From: Sindora glabra
Lineage: Eukaryota > Streptophyta > Magnoliopsida > Fabales > Fabaceae
Direction: 5' to 3'
Assembly: GCA_020226215.1 (NCBI GenBank)
Contig: CM035226.1
Location: 66,053,455 to 66,117,454, forward strand
Length of the DNA stretch: 64,000 nt
Shown: positions 37,520 through 47,880 of the stretch, in pieces
Layout of the letters: each line of letters begins with the position of its first letter
Position numbering within the stretch: the stretch's first letter is position 1
Translations under genes and position numbers: made by a program
Notes under the pieces: generated by a model
Database searches by the model: none
The model's input: only the letters and a program-made list of their open reading frames with translations
What the model was told of the DNA's origin: nothing

Positions 37520-38928
37520 GCTTTTGGACGTCCTCGGACAAACACAAAACAGAAGAAAACTAATACTAATACTAATACTAATACTAATTTACCCATGAGA
37601 TAAAAAGTACAAAAATATAAGAAAGATAATTAAAGTACATAGATATCATAACATTCATGAATCAACAAATCTTGACATATAAAATTAAAAAGGGATTGCA
37701 ACTTCATTTGAGAAGGATTGAACCAGAATAATATAATCACTGCAACTCTTCCTCTCTCAAGTGTTTATAGGCAAGTGTTTCACTCAAATTCATCCTATCA
37801 AAGATTGCACTACCATAGGCTTGCATAAATTCTCAATCTCCACTACCTGATTTACATGCACACTTCAAATCAAAAGGTCATATTAAGGGTTGTAATGAGG
37901 CCAAGGTAAAGAAAAGATAAAACAGGGATATGAAAGGCTGAAGTAAGGAGAGAAATTAATAGAGCAATTAAAACATGGGTAATCTCTAAATAATTTTATC
38001 TCAACATAGCAGCCCACGATTCAAATTCAAGTACACATCAATTTCTCTCTTCTTCTTTTTCTCTTTTTTTATTTTTTATTTTTTTATATTTTTTTTCTTT
38101 CTTTCTTTCTTCTTCTTTTTTTTAAAAGAAAACCCTTGCAACTTTGAAGTTAATAATACATATTCCCCCACACTTTGTCAAAAACCCATTGTTCAAAGAT
38201 TCAAATGTTCTACTAATCCCTAGGGTTAAGTAAAAATAATTGATATTTCATTAAATGACATATTAATGGGTTAAAGTAAAGAAAAAGTTAATCAGACTCA
38301 AATAGGTTTATCAATGGTAAAACTACAGGGTTAGCTATTTAGTTCTAACTGAGGAAAAAAATGCCTTTATCATATCTGAGTATGCATGTAAATTGTAATC
38401 TCAACTAAATTTTATGCAAGTTCTAGAGTGACAACTTAACAGGTGAATATCACACACAAGAAATATAATACTGATTCAACAAGTAGGCTCAAAATCTCAC
38501 GGTTAAAGGTTTCCAACTCAATCCAACTCAAAATCCATTACCAAACCCATCAATTCTAAGAAGTAAGAAAGTTGTTCAATCATGCTATGAAATCTTTTTA
38601 AATTATTGAAAAGAACCTAATAAGCAGGAAAATATTTTTTTTAATTTTTTAATTTTTATATTTTTTTTAGGATGCGTATCAAGAGCAGAAAATAACTCTT
38701 TACTCGGCCATCCCTTTTTTATATATAATAAATCTCATGGTTTTACTACCAAAATATCCTAAAAAGTAAAAATTTTAAATTTTTTTTTATTCCCCCCCCC
38801 CACACTTAGTGTAGACATTATCCCCAATGTCTTCAGTAGATTAGTAAAAAGGGTTTATTAAAAGGAAATGCATAAGCAACTCACACATAAAAGAAATTTT
38901 GGGAGTAAAACCATATGAGTAAAGAAAG
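37520..38928 (-). other. Long 3' non-coding region of element B with extra polypurine tracts
   Basis: About 1.4 kb without coding similarity. On the element's sense strand it holds two more copies of the purine tract: AAGTGTGGGGGAAT (38175-38162) and a version with ten G's (38809-38790). Just upstream of the latter is the imperfect hairpin GACATTGGGGATAATGTC (38831-38814). A purine-rich run of low complexity covers 38040-38125. Similar modules occur in element A at 48252-48290. Confidence 0.75.
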
Positions 38929-39605
38929 TTACAACCGGAGAGTGGTGTCGGGCTTATGCTTCTGACTGCTGGTTGGAGATTGCCAATCTATCTTTTTTAC
39001 TAATGGATCTGGTTTATGTGTATAGCCTTGTAGTTGGTCAATCAACTGATCAGCAGTTGAGGCAGACATTATGGCACGGCGAGTCGCTTGGGGTATGAAT
39101 CCTTGTTCCACAGCTTGATCTAAAAAAGACAGCAAACTATCATAAAAACCATTAACATTTAATAAACCTACTGGCTTCTGATGAAAGTTCAAGTTAATCC
39201 AATATGCAATGCTGGAAATTCCATCTAATGCTTCTAAACTACCAGGTAAAGCAATAAAGGCTTTAGCACTGTAAAGCATGCATCTAATACGTTCAGGCAA
39301 ATTTGAAACCTTTAATGTTTTACCGATGGCGTATTTCTTATCATCTAAACCATTCACAAGGATACTCAGTATTTTGCTTCCTCTGATGTAGGCAGAAAAT
39401 GTTGCACTTCCTTTTAAGCTATTAAGCCCTCCTCCATACACACAGGCAATCTTTCTAGCAGCTAATGATGACCAAGTTCAGTTGCTACTGTCAGAAATTT
39501 TTCATTCTTTCCAGCATAAGATTCACAAAAAATACAGATAGATTTAAATCTACATTTTGATAGTTTCTCAACCTCTTCCCTTTCTTTACTCTCGCCTTCA
39601 GACAT
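38929..39605 (-). pseudogene. LOG-like cytokinin riboside 5'-monophosphate phosphoribohydrolase captured by element B
   Basis: LOG enzymes release active cytokinin from its nucleotide. The frame starts MSEGESKEREEVEKLSK at 39605 and has SICIFCESYAGKNEKF (canonical FCGSS start). It shifts by one base near 39465 and continues at 39441 as a 170-codon frame with VYGGGLNSLKG, AFIALPG, KPVGLLNVNGFYDSLLSF and GFIPQATRRAIMSA, ending in a Ser/Lys-rich tail. Block order, spacing and total length (about 225 codons) match plant LOG proteins. The catalytic motif PGG-x-GT-x-x-E reads PGSLEALDG, so the two Gly, the Thr and the Glu are changed, while the nearby Arg is kept (PERIRCM). No introns interrupt it, unlike plant LOG genes. 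It is in sense with pol. Homology is firm; enzyme activity is unlikely for this copy. Confidence 0.85.
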
Positions 39606-39939
39606 TTTGCAAAGTGTGATTGTTGAAATGCATTCTTATAATACAAAAGCAGAAACAAAGAAATCACGCAAATCAGATAATGTCAGAAAAAAATAAAAAA
39701 AATATTGTGCACAACTGACAAGTGTAATAATGGCGTAAACAAAGTAGAATACAGAATATAAAGAAAGTCAAAAAGTTGCTGAAAAGGTAAACTTAAAAAG
39801 AAGAGAAATGTACAGAAAGTTAAAAAGCAGCTGTAAAGATAAAAAGATAAAGGAAAAGTAAAGCAGACAAACATTAATATGTACAGTAGTTGTGATTGTG
39901 GCTCACATCTTCCTCTGATTTTTCGTTCAGTAACGGCTT

Positions 39940-40488
39940 CTATGAGCTGAGGATTTGCTTTCCATCCAATTTTCTTATAAATTGGCAAACAGGGTCTTTT
40001 ACAGTCACATCCCCAAGACTGTAGCATTCCTTTTCTATATTGAATAAGTTCATTAAATCAAGAAGAACAGCATGAACATCTCCACTAGGATGCGTTTCAA
40101 GAGTCTGAATGATATCATCTAATGACTCTTTACTCAGTCCATCCTTTATGAATCGAATTTTGTCCTCTCGATTTACTGAAATCATTCCTTTATTCCTACA
40201 GAGCTTATTACAATTCCACCTTGCACACTTATGACAGACTCTCATTCTTTTAGCTCTTCTTTTTTTAGAGTAAGAACTTCTTCCCATACTTGGCATACGT
40301 CTAACAAATGATTCATTAAACTCACCTGCTAAACGTACCTTAGCTTCAATAATCCAACGTATATCCTCGGGAAGACCCAAACGCTTAAATGCCTTCATTC
40401 TTTCAAATCGACAGTTGTAAATTTTCCTGAGCACATCTTTGGGAAGAGTAGGGAATCTGCTTTTAAGCTTTACAAGGGATTCCTCCAT
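39940..40488 (-). CDS. Cysteine-rich basic protein in element B, resembling viral nucleic-acid-binding proteins
   Basis: An intact 182-codon ORF starts 183 bp after the pol stop, in sense with pol. The N-terminal half (1-70) looks helical and charged. Residues 74-83 are an Arg/Lys patch (SKKRRAKRMR), directly followed by C85-x2-C88-x4-C93-x3-C97, a possible zinc-binding cluster (CHKCARWNCNKLC). IRFIKDGLSKES follows at 111-122 and an acidic helical C-terminus ends at 182. The basic run, then CHxC, then a FIxxG box recall the small cysteine-rich nucleic-acid-binding proteins of carlavirus-type plant RNA viruses, several of which suppress RNA silencing. This resemblance is from memory of the pattern and is inference. 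It could also be an unrelated plant zinc-finger fragment. It is not an ATHILA ORF-1 protein. Confidence 0.6.
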   Translation of the reverse strand: MEESLVKLKSRFPTLPKDVLRKIYNCRFERMKAFKRLGLPEDIRWIIEAKVRLAGEFNESFVRRMPSMGRSSYSKKRRAKRMRVCHKCARWNCNKLCRNKGMISVNREDKIRFIKDGLSKESLDDIIQTLETHPSGDVHAVLLDLMNLFNIEKECYSLGDVTVKDPVCQFIRKLDGKQILSS

Positions 40489-40670
40489 GATAAGAATGAT
40501 GAAAGCTGAAATTGTGAGTGAAAAATGTTGTGCGATGTGTGCTTAAATAAGTCAGAAGAAAAGAAATGAGAAGAGAAAGAAGTCTTGGGTTGCCTCCCAA
40601 GTAGCCGCCCTTCTTTAATGTCTTTAGCTAGACAAAGTCCTAACTTATTGCTTTATTTTCTTTTTTCTTT

Positions 40671-43600
40671 TTAATACTTACCAGCTAGCTCCTCGAGCAT
40701 GATGACAGTCTTGATGGTGTTGAATGCACTGTCATTGTATTCTTTCAATCTTTGCCCGTTCACTTTGAATTTCCTGTCACCATCTTGAATCTCCACAGTT
40801 CCATACGGCCAAACTTGAACCACAATAAAAGGCCCTGACCACCTTGATCTTAATTTTCCTGGAAAGAGTTTTAACCTTGAGTTGTAGAGAAGTACTTTCT
40901 GCCCTGGTGTGAACTCTTTCCTTATAATTCTTCTATCATGCCACATTTTTGTCTTCTGCTTGTAGAGCTTAGCATTTTCATAAGCATGTTAGCGAAATTC
41001 TTCAAGTTCATTGAGTTGCATTAGCCTTCTTTCACCAGCTGTCTTCAAATCAAAATTTAATGCCTTAACTGCCCAATATGCCTTGTGCTCCAATTCAACC
41101 GGAAGATGATATGCCTTGCCATATACCAATTGGTAAGGAGATGTACCAATTGGGGTTTTGAATGCTGTTCTGTAAGCCCATAATGCATCATCGAGCTTCT
41201 TTGCCCAATCTTTCCTATTGGAATTCACTGCCTTCTCAAGAATCCATTTCAACTCTCTATTTGATATCTCCACTTGCCCACTGGTCTGTGGATGATAAGG
41301 AGTTGCCACCTCGTGAGTTACTCCATATTTAGTGAGCACAGATTGAAGTTGTTGATTGCAGAAATGCTTGCCTCCATCACTTATGATTGCTCTAGGTACT
41401 TCAAACCTTGTGAATATGTTCTTTCTCAGGAACTTCATAACCACTCCAGAATCATTTGTAGGAGACGCTGCTGCCTCTACCCATTTGGATACATAATCCA
41501 CAGCCACTAGAATGAATTGGTTGCCAAATGAAGATGGGAAAGGACACATAAAGTCAATGCCCTATACATCAAATAATTCTACCTCCAGAATGTTAGTCAA
41601 TGGGGTTTCATGTCTCTGAGAGATGTTTCCTGTTCTCTGACATTTATCACATGCGGCTACATAGGCTTGAGAGTCTTTGAATAGGGTAGGTCAATAGAAT
41701 CCAGATTGAAGAACCTTAGCAGCAGTTCGATTTGCTCCAAAATGACCGCCATATGGGGATGAATGACAATAGGAAAGGATACTGGTCATCTCTTCTTCTG
41801 GAACACATCTCCTTATGATTCTATCTGGGCAATGTTTATACATGAATGGATCTTCCCAAAAGTAATACTTCACATTGGCTAAGAATTTCTTCTTTTGTTG
41901 TCTAGAGAGCTTATATAGCATCATCCCACTTGCTAGATAATTCACAATGTCAGCATACCATGGAGTTGATAATGATTTTACATTAAACAGCTGCTCATCT
42001 GGAAAAGATTCTTGGATTGGCAGCTCTAGTTCAAGCTTGGGAAGTTCAAGTCGAGAAAGGTGATCTGCAATAAGGTTCTCAGTCCCTTTCTTGTCTCTGA
42101 TCTCCAAATCAAATTCTTGTAACAGAAGTACCCATCTGATTAGTCTAGGCTTTGCATCCTTCTTCTCTATCAAGTATTTTATTGCAAAATGGTCCGTCCA
42201 GACTATGACTTTTGAGCCAATTAAGAAAACTCTGAACTTGTCAAAGGCAAATACAACAGCAAGGAGCTCCTTTTCGATTGTTGCATAATTTATTTGGGCT
42301 TCATTGAGTGTTCAGCTGGCATAATAGATTACATGAAAAATCTTATTTTTTCTGTGGCCCAAGACTGTTCCAATTGTATAGTCATTCGCATCACACATTA
42401 TTTCGAACGGAAAATTCCAATCTGGAGCGACAATGATTGGTGCTGAGATTAAGGCTTTCTTCAAGGTTTGGAATGCTGACATGCAATTCTCATCGAACAC
42501 AAATGGAATGTCCTTCTCCAACAGTTTGCATAGCGGTTTTGTGATCCTTGAGAAATCCTTAATGAATTGCCTGTAAAAACCAGCATAGCCCAGAAAACTC
42601 CTGATGCCTTTAATTGTCGCAGGTGGAGATAATTTTTCAATAGTTTCAATTTTTGCTCGATCAACTTCGATCCCATGAATTGAAACTTTGTGTCCTAGCA
42701 CGATACCTTCTTTCACCATGAAGTGGCATTTTTCCCAATTCAGTACAAGGTTAGTCTCCACACAGCGTTGTAGCACCTTTTTCAAGTTAGCTAGACAGAG
42801 ATCAAAAGATTCCCCAAAACTGAGAAATCATCCATGAACACTTCAATAAAATTTTCCACCATATCTGAAAAGATTGCCATCATTGTCCGTTGGAAGGTTG
42901 CAGGAGCATTGCACAATCCAAAGGGCATTTTTCTGAAGGCGAATGTTCCATATGGGCAAGTAAAAGTTATTTTCTCTTGATCTTCAGGAGCAATCAAAAT
43001 TTGGTTGTAACCAGTGTATCCATCAAGGAAGCAGTAATAAGCTTGTCCCGCTAATTTATCTAGCATTTGATCTAGGAATGGCAAGGAAAAATGATTTTTT
43101 CTGGTAGCTTTGTTGAGCTTCCGATAGTCAATGCAAACTCTCCATCCAGTCACTGTTCTCTGCAAGATCAGCTCATTATTTTCATTTGGAACCACTGTCA
43201 TGCCTCCCTTTTTTGGTACGACTTGTACAGGGCTTACCCATGGACTATCAGAAATTGGGTAGATAATGCCAGCATCTAACCATTTGAGCACTTCTTTACG
43301 AACTACCTCCTTCATATTTGGATTGAGCCTTCTTTGATGTTCTATACAGGGCTTGGCATCTTCTTCTAGCAGTATTTTATGCATACAGATTGAAGGGCTT
43401 ATTCCCTTAATATCTGCAATTGACCATCCCAGTACGGACTTGTGCTGTCTTAACACCCTCAGCAACTTTTCTTCTTCTTCAGCGGTTAAATCAGATGAGA
43501 TGATAACTGGCAAAGCTGAATCTTCTTCTAGGAAAGCATACTTTAGATGAGTGGGTAGTGTTTTCAGCTCTAATTTTGGTAGTTTTTCAATTGAAGGAAT

Positions 43601-44518
43601 TGGCTTTGGTGGTTTTTCTCCCAAATCTTCAAATGGCCTTTTTATGAAAATTGGTGAATTGGCTTCGAGATAGCTAACTTGTTCTAGAATTTTAGGATCA
43701 GTAGTATGAGATGTATCCATCATACTGACTGCTAAAGGTTGATTTGAGCAAATTTCATCTACTACTTCTCTGGTGCAGCTGCTTATTGAATCAACCTTAA
43801 AATAGGTATCACCTTCATCAGGAAGAGATAGGGCTTTAAAAATGTTGAAGGACACTTGCTCATCTTGAATCTGTAAAGTCAGCTTTCCCTTCTGTACATC
43901 AATTAGAGCTCGTCTAGTTGCAAGAAATGGTCTCCCAAGAATAATAAGAATTTCTTGATCTTCCTCCATGTCAAATACTATGAAATCTGCTGGGAAGATG
44001 AATTTATCAACTTTTACTAGCACATCTTCAAGGATTCCACGTGAATGCTTTATTGAACGATCTGCTAGCTGCAGTGACACGGTAGTTGGTTTTACTTCTC
44101 CCAATCCCAGCTTCTTGTAGACGGATAATGGCATCAAATTCACACTTGCACCAAGGTCACATAAGGCTTTTTCAAATTCACACTCTCCAATGGTACAGGG
44201 TATGCAGAAACTCCTAGGGTCTTTAAGCTTTGGCGGTAGTTTCTTTTAGAGAATTGCATTGCACTCTTCAGTTAAGGCTACTGTTTCGAAATCTTCCAGT
44301 TTGCGTTTCTTTGATAAAATCTCCTTTATAAATTTTGCATAACTGGGCATTTGGGCTAAAGCTTCAGCAAATGGGATGTTGATATGCAACTTCTTAAACA
44401 CCTCTAGAAACTTGCTAAACTGCTTGTCTAGCTTAGCTTTCACTAATCTTTGAGGAAATGGAACTGGTGGAACATATGGTGGAGGATTATCTGGAAAAGT
44501 CATTCTTCCTGGAATCAC
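40671..44518 (-). pseudogene. Gypsy pol of element B (protease, RT, RNase H, integrase)
   Basis: Leftward frame. A gag-pol linker (44518-44246: PPPYVPPVPFPQRLVKAKLD) precedes protease (about 44180-44130: LCDLGASVNLMPLS). RT at 43290-42800 has VSPVQVVPKKGGMTVV, VCIDYRKLNKATRKNHFSLP and the active-site box FMDDF near 42830. One frameshift lies at about 42800. RNase H follows (MCDANDYTIGTVLG, then HxIRxL-like DHFAIKYLIEK). Integrase has the zinc-binding region (about 41800-41630), Asp in GIDFMCPFP (about 41545), Asp in IISDGGKHF (about 41375) and Glu in GQVEISNRE (about 41275). The C-terminal tail has LFPGKLRSRWSGPFIV. Stops are few (near 44247, 42311, 41690, 41555 and 40988). This is the best kept pol in the window. 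Confidence 0.93.
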
Positions 44519-44653
44519 CTCATCTTCTTTCTGAGCTTTTTCATTTTTCTTCCTTGATTCTGGCTCATTTAACTGCTTCCCACTTCTTAATCAGACAGCC
44601 TTTACGTGCTCTCTAGGATTTCTTTCAGTGTCGCTGGGTAAAGTGCTTGGTTG

Positions 44654-45973
44654 TCAGGAATTCAGCATACTTGCAATTTGGCCCATTTGCACCTCCAGAT
44701 TTTTTATAGAAGTTGCTTGACTTTGCATGGTTGCTTTTTGACTCTTGAGTGCAGCTTCTATTCTGACCATGAATTGGGAAGTATTCATGGTTAATTGAGC
44801 CAATGCTTCTTCTAAATTCGCCTTTGGTTGTGGTGGTGATTGCTGAATTTGTTGATAATTCCCTTGAGGTTTGAACACATTTTGATTATTCCTCCACCCT
44901 AAATTAGGGTGGTTTCTCCATCCTGGATTGTATGTGTTTGAGAACGGATCATTTTGACGATTTTGATTCCCCACATAATTGGCTTGTTCAGGTTGAGAAG
45001 GAATGAATGGATTGCCTTCTTGACATTGTGTGCTCATGTGAGGACCTCCACATAAATCACAAGCATTTGCAGGAGTTCTGATTGCATTTGCTTGAGCTGT
45101 TAATGAACTCACTTGCTTGGATAAAGAGATAACTTGAGAAGACAAAGTGGTTAGAATGTCTAGCTCATGGACTCCAAGTGCTTTCTTTGAAGTGTTACGT
45201 TCAGAAGGTCATTGGTAAGCATTTGCTGCCATCTCTTTCAATAGCTCCATAGCAGCTTCTATGCTTTTTCCCATTAATTATCCACCAGCTGCAGCATCTA
45301 CAAGTGTTCTGTTAGCATTAGACAATCCATTGTAGAAAGTTTGTAGTTGCAGCCAATCTGGTAGCCCATGATGAGGACATCTTCTTAGCAGCTCCTTGTA
45401 TCTTTCCCATGCTTCATAAAGGCTTTCCATGTCATGTTGGGTGAATGAAGCAATCTCATTTCTCATCTTTGCAGTTTTAGCTGGAGGAAAGAATTTTGCT
45501 AGGAATTTTTGTGCCAATATGTTCCATGTAGTGATGCTCCCTACTGGTAAAGAGTGTAACCAGCTTTTAGCCTTATCCCTAAGTGAGAAAGGGAAGAGTC
45601 GCAACCTTATGGCATCATCAGAAATGCCATTATGCTTGAATGTATCACAAATTTCCAGAAAGCTGGCTATATGTGCATTCGGATCTTCTACTGGAGAACC
45701 TCCAAACTGATTTGCTTGCACCATCTGAATTATGGCTGGCTTGATCTCAAAGTTGTTAGCTGGTATAGGCGGTCTCCTGATCCCAAAAATGGTATCCATG
45801 ACTGTTGGTGTGGCATAGTCACGGAGTGCTTTGGTGTCTGGTTCTTCTCTCAAATCTGCCATTGCTTCACCTTGATCTACAGTTGACTGCTTCTGTATCT
45901 TTCGATTCCTTCGACAAGTTCTCTCGATCTCAAAATCAAATAGCAGTGGCTTAGCAACTCTTGATCTGGTCAT
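44654..45973 (-). pseudogene. Athila gag of element B
   Basis: It starts MTRSRVAKPLLFDFEIERTC at 45973. I prefer this Met to an upstream one because it begins the basic N-terminus typical of the family. Core gag: NNFEIKPAIIQMVQANQFGG, DAIRLRLFPFSLRDKAKSWL, LAQKFLAKFFPPAKTAKMRN. AAAGG is followed by a stop at 45278. A zinc-knuckle-like CDLCGGPHMSTQC lies near 45050, then an Asn/Gln-rich tail and a coiled-coil-like stretch (SQATSIKNLEVQMGQIA) ending at 44654. All parts share one frame with the RT of this element, broken only by stops. Confidence 0.92.
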
Positions 45974-46072
45974 ACAATAGGACAAACCTGAAAAGAGAAA
46001 AAAAACACTAAAAAAATGAAAAATAAAAACCAAATTAGGATTAAGATTACTTGGTATTGATATTAATGATAA

Positions 46073-46093
46073 CAATCCCCAGCAACGGCGCCA
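46073..46093 (-). other. Primer binding site of element B (tRNA-Asp)
   Basis: On the minus strand TGGCGCCGTTGCTGGGGATT lies six bases after the 5' LTR. It differs from the standard Athila/Tat tRNA-Asp site by about one base. Confidence 0.93.
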
Positions 46094-46099
46094 AAAACT

Positions 46100-47665
46100 T
46101 GTTACGTGTGAAATGATTTATCAATTAGCGCAAGTGCACACTGTCATAAACAAGTAATAAAGTGATGAGAAAGTATCGTTCCCACGAGGATTGTTTCACT
46201 AAGTACCAAAATTAATAATCCTAATACTATTTGGCAAATCGATTAATTGGAATTGAAGCGAGTAAATAAAGATTGATGCAAAAAATAGTTAAAATAAATA
46301 TGAATGCAATTGGAGTAAAGATGAAGATGAATAAAACACTTAGGGATCAGACTTCACTTAACAATTTCGGATGGAATCATCTATCTACACCAATCCAATT
46401 TTAACTTCCTTAATTGATAGTCGAGTTTTCCTAAATTAATCACTAGCCTCTTTCAAGGTCAAGTAATTCTATAACTAATTGCTAATTCACTATATTCCTA
46501 TGTGAATTACAACAACTAATCATGCATTAGGATTTGTGGAACTCATTAAGACTACATAAACCATATGAATATATTCCTATTTTATATGTAATTTACGGTT
46601 TTAATTATAGGTTCCATACATATGTATCTCCTTCCGGTCTCAACACACATATTGAGTTCATTCAAAAGGTGGCCAATCAATTGAAAGCATTAAAAGCAAT
46701 AATTAAAACTCAATCTAGGAAATAAAATCAAAATTAGTTTCAATAGATTAGAATTCAACCATTATTATCAAGTTACGTCATCACCCTAGGAAGATGAAAA
46801 ATTAGAACATAATGAAATTAAAAACAAACTCAAAATAAAATAAAAACATCATCACATTCATGATACAAACATAAGATTATAATTACAAATGCATGAAAAT
46901 AGAAATACTATCCATCCATGTAGGAGGTAAAACCTTCCATATAGGATGAAAACCTAGCCTTCCATGTAGGAGGCATACAAGAACTAAAAGTGCATGAACT
47001 AAACTACTATCTAAGATGCATGAATCAATGAATGCTGCAAATGATCTCTACTTCTACCTATTTATAGGTGAATGAATCATTTGCAAGTCGTAAATCTTGA
47101 CCATTAGCTACCAATCACATTCTTTAGCTACCACTCATGGTCTTTAACTATCCTTCTTGATTTTCGCAGCAACAATTCTTCTGACTTGTTGATAATTATT
47201 CACTATGAGAATGGCAGATTTACATCTTCCTGTCAACATAGGAGTTGTAGAGCCGGATCTTAACTTTCAAATGCCGCAAAGAACTCCTAATTTTGACATT
47301 TTTATCCCAAGTTATGATCAGATTAGTAAATAAAGGTCAGATTCCGTCAGAACCACTGTTTCATCTTCCAAGCAGAATTTGAGATCCTTAGATTCCGAAC
47401 TGGGCTTTTCTTTAAACATGAAGATTGTAGGGATTTTTCTTAGCTTTATAACCATATAAAGAACAACCCAATCCAACATCTAAAACTCCAGATATAGCCT
47501 AAAACCTGAAATAGAGTCAAAATACAGCATTATCTAAAAGATTTGATTTCATTTCAAATTCAAGACCCATTCACAAAATGCAACTAAATTTATTAAATTA
47601 AACAAGATAACATCCAAAAATGCATCATACAAGGGAAAATAAATATGTAAATATTTTACGTATCA
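46100..47665 (-). repeat. 5' LTR of element B
   Basis: 1566 bp, TGTTACGTGTGAAATG to TTTACGTATCA in plus orientation; nearly colinear with 35937-37503 without large indels. Confidence 0.95.
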
Positions 47666-47670
47666 CCTAT

Positions 47671-47880
47671 TTTAGAGATATCTTATCTGGTCAGCAGCAG
47701 ATTCTGGTTGAGTAGCAGGGCATATCTGAGCGTCAATTGAGGATTGAGAGCCTCTATAATGACTTGGATAAGAGGTCTAGACACACTGAGAGCATGGTTG
47801 AAGCCCTTTTCCACCTTTTCCACCTCTCTCCTCTTATTAATCAAGATTCTCCTGTTGATCCAGATCCTCCTACTCAGTAG
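47671..47880 (+). pseudogene. ATHILA ORF-1-like gene of element A, part 2
   Basis: Immediately after the CCTAT duplication the frame of 34932-35936 resumes exactly: FRDILSGQQQILVE, a stop, then QLRIESLYNDLDKRSRHTE and a Pro/Asp-rich end before the stop at 47878. Seventy codons restore the expected C-terminus, which confirms both the target duplication and that B split this gene. Confidence 0.8.

Larger units (their letters stand above)
35937..47665 (-). mobile_element. Athila-like Ty3/gypsy retrotransposon (element B) with two extra genes
   Basis: A complete 11.73-kb element on the minus strand with LTRs of 1566-1567 bp (TGTTA...CGTATCA) and an exact CCTAT target duplication (35932-35936 and 47666-47670). 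In element order: 5' LTR, tRNA-Asp primer site, gag, protease, RT, RNase H, integrase, a cysteine-rich ORF, a LOG-like ORF, a long 3' region with three polypurine tracts, and the 3' LTR. Gag and pol are Athila-like and close to those of A. The two 3' genes are unlike the usual Athila ORF. About 13 differences are seen between the LTRs over the first 350 bases. Confidence 0.95.

Noticed and set aside
39683..40027. 114-codon frame with a long hydrophobic stretch overlapping the cysteine-rich ORF
   Set aside because: The hydrophobic part is a translation of AT-rich non-coding DNA; I considered a fused membrane tail but nothing supports a frameshifted extension.
39940..40488. Reading the cysteine-rich ORF as part of integrase or as gag
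   Set aside because: Integrase has already ended with its typical tail at 40671, and the Cys spacing (2-4-3) is not the CCHC knuckle of gag.
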